Assembly (NCBI GenBank): GCA_016793415.1
Contig: JAEUMC010000681.1
Coordinates: 1 to 9,969 of the forward strand
Direction of reading: 5' to 3'
Source: Devosia sp.
Lineage (GTDB): Bacteria; Pseudomonadota; Alphaproteobacteria; Rhizobiales; Devosiaceae
DNA length: 9,969 nt
The notes below the pieces were generated by a model. That model ran no database searches, was not told the DNA's origin, and worked only from the letters and a program-made list of their open reading frames with translations. Shown here one piece after another: positions 7,038 to 9,969 of the stretch. How positions within the stretch are numbered: position 1 is the stretch's first letter; every line of letters starts with the position of its first letter. A program made the translations under genes and the position numbers.

Positions 7038-7123
7038 CGCCGCCTCCTTGTGCGAAAAACCTACAGCTCATCGCTGCATCGCGACAGAAACAGCATTCCC
7101 CCGCAGATGGAAAACGATATGAT

Positions 7124-7140
7124 CGAACGCAAACTGTTCG
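7124..7140. promoter_or_regulatory. Small palindrome before the LysR-type gene
   Basis: CGAAC-GCAAACT-GTTCG, a perfect 5-bp inverted repeat with a 7-nt spacer, in the 113-bp region between the divergent methyltransferase and LysR-type genes, ending 10 bp before the latter's ATG. The 17-bp overall size fits a LysR-type or other dimer site. A repeat this short can occur by chance. Confidence 0.3.
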
Positions 7141-7150
7141 GAAAACTCAC

Positions 7151-8029
7151 ATGCCGAGACGCCTGCCGCCACTGAATGCGCTGCGCGCCTTCGAGGCGGC
7201 GGGGCGGCTCGGCCGCATGACGCTGGCGGCCGAGGAGCTCAACGTCACCCACAGCGCCATCAGCCGGCAGGTGCGGCACCTCGAGGCGGTGCTGGGGGTG
7301 CCGCTGTTCGAGGGGCCGAGGCACCGGTTGCAGTTGACCGAGGCCGGCGCGCAGCTGCTGCCGAGCCTCGTCGCCTCGTTCGATCAGCTGGATCTGGCGG
7401 TGCGGGCGATCGCCGATACCGATAGCGGCCCGCTGGATGTGTCCTGCCCGGGCACCTTCACCATGCGCTGGCTGATCCCGCGGCTTTATCGCTTCCGCGA
7501 GGCGCATCCCGAGATCGAGCTGCGGCTCAGCGCCTCGAGCCGCGAGGTGGACTTCGCCCGCGACGGCTTCGACGTGGCGATCCGCGCCGGAGCCGGACCA
7601 TGGCCGGACAACGCCGAAAGGCACGAGCTGTTTGCCGAACAGACCGGCCCGGTACTGTCGCCCGGGCTGGCCGGACGATCGGGCGGCCAGCTCGCCGGCC
7701 TGACGCTGTTGCACTCGCGCACCCGCCGCCATGCCTGGGGGCACTGGAGCGCGCGCTCCGACCTCGCCATCGACGAGCGCGCCGGCAACGAATACGAGCA
7801 CTTCTACTTCATGCTGGAAGCGGCCTCGTCGGGGCTCGGCGTCTGCATCGCGCCCTGGCCGCTGGTGGCCGACGATATCCGCTCCGGCCGCCTGGTTGCC
7901 CCGATGGGCTTCATCGACAGCGGCCAGCACTATGTGGCGCTGCGCCGCCCCCGGCGTAACCGCAAATCGACGGCATTCTGCGACTGGCTGGAACAGGAAG
8001 CTGCCGCTTTCGCCGCGCCCGGCCGCTAG
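7151..8029 (+). CDS. LysR-family transcriptional regulator (GcvA-like)
   Basis: DNA-binding regulator of 292 aa. The N-terminal winged helix-turn-helix is at residues 8-66 (TLAAEELNVTHSAISRQVRH at 24-43) and the C-terminal periplasmic-binding-protein-like effector domain starts near residue 94. RWLIPRLYRFREAHPEIELR (106-125) is typical of the GcvA-like subgroup, whose members often control neighbouring catabolic or resistance genes. I start at the ATG at 7151 (weak GGAAAA 5 nt upstream), because the longer reading frame to 7028 adds a non-conserved leader that overlaps the methyltransferase start region. Neighbours are a divergent methyltransferase and, 113 bp downstream on the same strand, an epoxide hydrolase; either could be its target. 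Confidence 0.88.
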   Translation: MPRRLPPLNALRAFEAAGRLGRMTLAAEELNVTHSAISRQVRHLEAVLGVPLFEGPRHRLQLTEAGAQLLPSLVASFDQLDLAVRAIADTDSGPLDVSCPGTFTMRWLIPRLYRFREAHPEIELRLSASSREVDFARDGFDVAIRAGAGPWPDNAERHELFAEQTGPVLSPGLAGRSGGQLAGLTLLHSRTRRHAWGHWSARSDLAIDERAGNEYEHFYFMLEAASSGLGVCIAPWPLVADDIRSGRLVAPMGFIDSGQHYVALRRPRRNRKSTAFCDWLEQEAAAFAAPGR

Positions 8030-8061
8030 GCCGTATCGCGGGGTCGAGCGCCGCCGGCCCC

Positions 8062-8082
8062 GATTGTCGGATTCTTCCAATC
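8062..8082. promoter_or_regulatory. Dyad upstream of the epoxide hydrolase gene
   Basis: GATTG-(11 nt)-CAATC, a perfect 5-bp dyad in the 113-bp gap between the LysR-type gene and the epoxide hydrolase gene, about 60 bp before the latter's start. LysR-type regulators bind interrupted dyads of this size, so it is a candidate site for the adjacent regulator. Promoter elements are not clear enough to name. Confidence 0.3.
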
Positions 8083-8142
8083 CTCGCGCCGCCCCTCGCC
8101 GTAGCCTCATCCCCATCGAACACCGCTCGTTGGAGATGAGAA

Positions 8143-9354
8143 ATGAACCGCCGCCAGTTTTCCAAAACCCTCGCCGCTTCAGCCCTGCTCGGGGCGCTCG
8201 CCATCAAGTCCGCTCATGCCGAGGAGACATCTGCCATGACCAGCCCTGCCCCGTTCCAGATCGCCATTCCGGAAGCCCAGCTGGCCGACCTCAAGTACCG
8301 GCTCCAGCACACCCGCTGGCCCGATCAGCCTGCTGATGCGGGCTGGGCCATCGGCACCAATCTCGACTATCTCAAGGGGCTGACCGACTACTGGCTCAAC
8401 CAGTATGATTGGCGGGCCCAGGAGGCCCGGCTCAACGCGCTCGGCAATTTCAAGCTCACCCTCGATGGCGTCGAGCTGCACTTCGTCCACCGCCCCTCGA
8501 GCAACCCGGACGCCGTCCCGCTGCTGCTGCTGCACGGCTGGCCGGACTCGTTCTACCGCTACCACCGGGTGATCGACGCCCTGTCCGAGGATTTCCACGT
8601 GGTGGTCCCCTCCATTCCCGGCACCGGCTTTTCCGGCCGGACCGCCCTGCCGATGGACCAGGTGGCGGATCTGTTCGCCAGGCTGATGACCGAGACGCTC
8701 GGCTACGACAAGTTCATCGCCGCCGGCGGCGACGGTGGCTCGATCATCTCCATGTCGCTGTCGCAGCGTCACCCCGAGCTGCTGCTCGGCTATCACGTGA
8801 CCGATGTCGGCTATCCCGACCAGAGCACGGATTTCGCCGCCCTCAGCCCGCCGGAACAGGCTTATGCCGGCGCCATCCAGCAGTGGTTCTTCACGCACGG
8901 CGCCTTCAACCTGGTGCACGCCACCAAGCCGCAGAGCCTGGGCTTCGCCATGAACGACTCGCCAGCGGGGCTCGCGGCATGGATCATGAGCTTCATGGCC
9001 GGCATGGGCGTCGGCGACGAGGCCGATACCCGGTTCGGCCGCGACGAGCTGCTCACCAACATCATGATCTACTGGCTGACCGAAACGGCGACCTCGTCGT
9101 TCCGCATCTACAGCGAGAACGCCCAGCATCCGCCGACCATCAAGGGCACCAATACCGGCGTGCCGGTGGCGGTGGCCACCGAGGTGCCGATCCCGGGCGG
9201 GGTGCGCCTGCCGCGCGAATGGGCCGATCGCCAGACCGCCGGCAACGTGGTGCAGTTCCACGACATGGAGCGGGCCGGACACTTCGCCGCCTGGGAAGAT
9301 CCGGAGTTCTTCGTCGGCGACCTCCGCGCCTTCGCGGGCCTGCTCAAGCGCTGA
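8143..9354 (+). CDS. Tat-exported epoxide hydrolase, EHN/microsomal type (alpha/beta hydrolase)
   Basis: Expected to open an epoxide to a diol in the periplasm. The 403-aa product starts with a Tat signal (RRQFSK at residues 3-8, hydrophobic stretch, AHA cleavage near residue 26), followed by the epoxide hydrolase N-terminal domain (about 38-145) and an alpha/beta-hydrolase core. Visible active-site parts are the oxyanion motif HGWPDS (131-136), nucleophile Asp197 in AGGDGGS, lid tyrosine Tyr323 in RIYSEN, and catalytic His380 in AGHFAAWEDP. The acid, normally Glu/Asp in a 'VFPxE/D' segment, is not evident: the region reads VPVAVATEVPIPGGVRLP (340-357), with Glu347 the only nearby acid. GGAG at 8132-8135 is 7 nt before the ATG. 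An internal ATG at 8236 after the signal would give a cytosolic form. A terminator-like hairpin follows. Confidence 0.85.
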   Translation: MNRRQFSKTLAASALLGALAIKSAHAEETSAMTSPAPFQIAIPEAQLADLKYRLQHTRWPDQPADAGWAIGTNLDYLKGLTDYWLNQYDWRAQEARLNALGNFKLTLDGVELHFVHRPSSNPDAVPLLLLHGWPDSFYRYHRVIDALSEDFHVVVPSIPGTGFSGRTALPMDQVADLFARLMTETLGYDKFIAAGGDGGSIISMSLSQRHPELLLGYHVTDVGYPDQSTDFAALSPPEQAYAGAIQQWFFTHGAFNLVHATKPQSLGFAMNDSPAGLAAWIMSFMAGMGVGDEADTRFGRDELLTNIMIYWLTETATSSFRIYSENAQHPPTIKGTNTGVPVAVATEVPIPGGVRLPREWADRQTAGNVVQFHDMERAGHFAAWEDPEFFVGDLRAFAGLLKR

Positions 9355-9375
9355 TCGCCACGCTGAAACGGCTCA

Positions 9376-9405
9376 GGGAGCGCCGGGTGAAAGCCCGGCG
9401 TTCTC
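9376..9405 (+). terminator. Terminator-like hairpin after the epoxide hydrolase gene
   Basis: GGGAG-CGCCGGG and CCCGGCG-TTCTC pair as a 12-bp stem (two G-U pairs in the outer part) around a TGAAAG loop, 21 bp past the stop codon. The inner 7 bp are all G/C. The T-rich tail is short and partly inside the stem, so it could act as a terminator or as a 3'-end stabiliser. Confidence 0.5.
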
Positions 9406-9439
9406 GCTGTCGGGCCCGCAGATCGCATATGGCTCAATG

Positions 9440-9652
9440 CACCGGCCTCTCAATGCTCCTCCACCGCGGAGCGGGGGAGGGGGACCGCCGAAGGCGGTGG
9501 AGGGGGCGGCAGGAAGCGCCGGTGTGTGTGGCCGCCCCCACGCGGCGGGCCCTTGCCCGTCCGCACGCCAGCTTCGCTGGCCCCCCAGGGGTGAGGCCTC
9601 TGGCCTCATCCCCTCCCCCGTTTCACGGTGGAGGAGCATGGAGAGGCCGGCG
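9440..9652. repeat. 213-bp non-coding element with 43-bp imperfect terminal inverted repeats
   Basis: Positions 9440-9482 and 9610-9652 are inverted copies of each other, matching at 38 of 43 positions (mismatches at left-arm positions 9441, 9452, 9467, 9469, 9471); matching stops at both outer edges. The interior is packed with further perfect hairpins: ACCGCC-GAA-GGCGGT (9484-9498), GGGGGCGGC (9502-9510) with GCCGCCCCC (9531-9539), CCAGC-TTC-GCTGG (9568-9580) and TGAGGCC-TCT-GGCCTCA (9592-9608). No protein is encoded. It fills the space between convergent genes (epoxide hydrolase and L,D-transpeptidase). The form is that of a MITE-like or REP/BIME-like intergenic element; a clear target-site duplication is not visible. 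An 8-bp direct repeat CTCAATGC (9433-9440 and 9449-9456) marks the left end. Confidence 0.7.
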
Positions 9653-9677
9653 GCTCTCCACAGGCAGGACGCGCCGC

Positions 9678-9969
9678 CTAGGCCTTCAGCACCACCACCT
9701 TGGTGTTGACCGGCGTCTTGTCATAGAGGTCCAGCATGTCCTGGGTGAGCAGCCCGATGCAGCCGCTCGATACCCCGGTGCCGATCGATTCCGGCACGCT
9801 GGTGCTGTAGAGCGTGTAGAGGGTGTAGACGCCGTTCTGGTAGAGGTAGAGCGCTCGCGCGCCGAGCGGATTGTCGAGGCCGGGCTTCATGCCGCCGGCA
9901 TATTTGGCGGCCTCGGGCTGGCGCGCGATCATCTCCTTGGGCGGCGTCCAGATCGGCCATTCGGCCTTG
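9678..9969 (-). CDS. L,D-transpeptidase (YkuD/ErfK-YbiS fold), 3' part only
   Basis: C-terminal 96 residues of a periplasmic YkuD-domain protein; the 5' part lies beyond the window. Family members cross-link peptidoglycan 3-3 or attach proteins to it through a catalytic Cys. Seen here: WPIWTPPKEM, NPLGARALYLYQNG and SSGCIGLLTQD, with Cys70 of the visible fragment (codon 9761-9759) as the nucleophile, then a final TKVVVLKA and stop. In typical rhizobial members the strand before it reads RIHGT, the first His being the catalytic base, and the Cys motif reads GCIR. Here these are TLYST (Tyr54 in place of His) and GCIG. The frame is intact, so it is either a divergent subfamily or an inactive homologue. 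It converges on the epoxide hydrolase gene. Confidence 0.85.
   Translation of the reverse strand, partial: KAEWPIWTPPKEMIARQPEAAKYAGGMKPGLDNPLGARALYLYQNGVYTLYTLYSTSVPESIGTGVSSGCIGLLTQDMLDLYDKTPVNTKVVVLKA

Noticed and set aside
7107..7175. 22-codon ORF ahead of and overlapping the LysR-type gene start
   Set aside because: No Shine-Dalgarno before its ATG and no stop/start overlap as in the transporter leader; probably chance.
7061..8116. 351-codon minus-strand ORF
   Set aside because: Antisense shadow of the LysR-type regulator gene, whose helix-turn-helix and effector domain are clear.
8179..9282. 367-codon minus-strand ORF
   Set aside because: Antisense shadow of the epoxide hydrolase gene.
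9440..9652. CRISPR-like or rRNA/tRNA interpretation of the repeats
   Set aside because: The repeats are inverted and nested rather than regularly spaced direct repeats, and no conserved RNA gene sequence is present.
9437..9709. ORFs on both strands across the inverted-repeat element
   Set aside because: Pro/Gly/Arg-rich translations of hairpin DNA without ribosome binding sites; the region is better explained as a structured repeat.

Overview
The window is high-GC DNA with long spurious antisense frames caused by third-position GC bias. It looks like chromosomal DNA of an alphaproteobacterium, probably Hyphomicrobiales and perhaps Devosia-like. This placement is an inference from gene style: Tat-exported binding protein, LplB/LplC-type sugar permeases, a rhizobial-type L,D-transpeptidase and a GcvA-like LysR regulator. 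No rRNA, tRNA, CRISPR array or transposase gene is visible.

Left edge (1-1067): a stretch visibly less GC-rich than the rest. It holds one unrecognised 223-codon gene (164-835) and about 230 bp with no supportable gene. This may be the end of an accessory region.

Sugar transport block (1068-5534): a minus-strand operon reads, in transcription order, a possible 20-codon leader ORF, inner-membrane permease A (LplB-like), permease C (LplC/YtcP-like, GTGA overlap), a Tat-exported solute-binding protein, and a rho-independent terminator. An IclR-family regulator is divergently transcribed. The shared intergenic region carries a perfect palindrome AGTTTC-N6-GAAACT, a good candidate operator. No ABC ATPase is encoded in the block, so the importer must borrow one from elsewhere. 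The family suggests an oligosaccharide, possibly plant-polysaccharide-derived, but the substrate cannot be read from the sequence.

Central block (5551-8029): a short minus-strand pair made of a SAM-dependent methyltransferase followed by a divergent PdxH-type flavin oxidase, convergent with the IclR gene. A LysR-family regulator is transcribed divergently from the methyltransferase.

Right block (8030-9969): a Tat-signal-bearing epoxide hydrolase of the EHN/microsomal type, downstream of and co-oriented with the LysR gene, with a dyad in the gap. It is followed by a terminator-like hairpin, a 213-bp non-coding element bounded by 43-bp imperfect inverted repeats, and the 3' part of an L,D-transpeptidase-fold gene that runs off the window. 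That gene has changes at the usual catalytic His and at the Arg after the catalytic Cys.

The items most worth following are the coupled leader ORF with its palindrome, the altered L,D-transpeptidase active site, the inverted-repeat element and the unassigned 223-aa protein. No complete new multi-gene system is evident.
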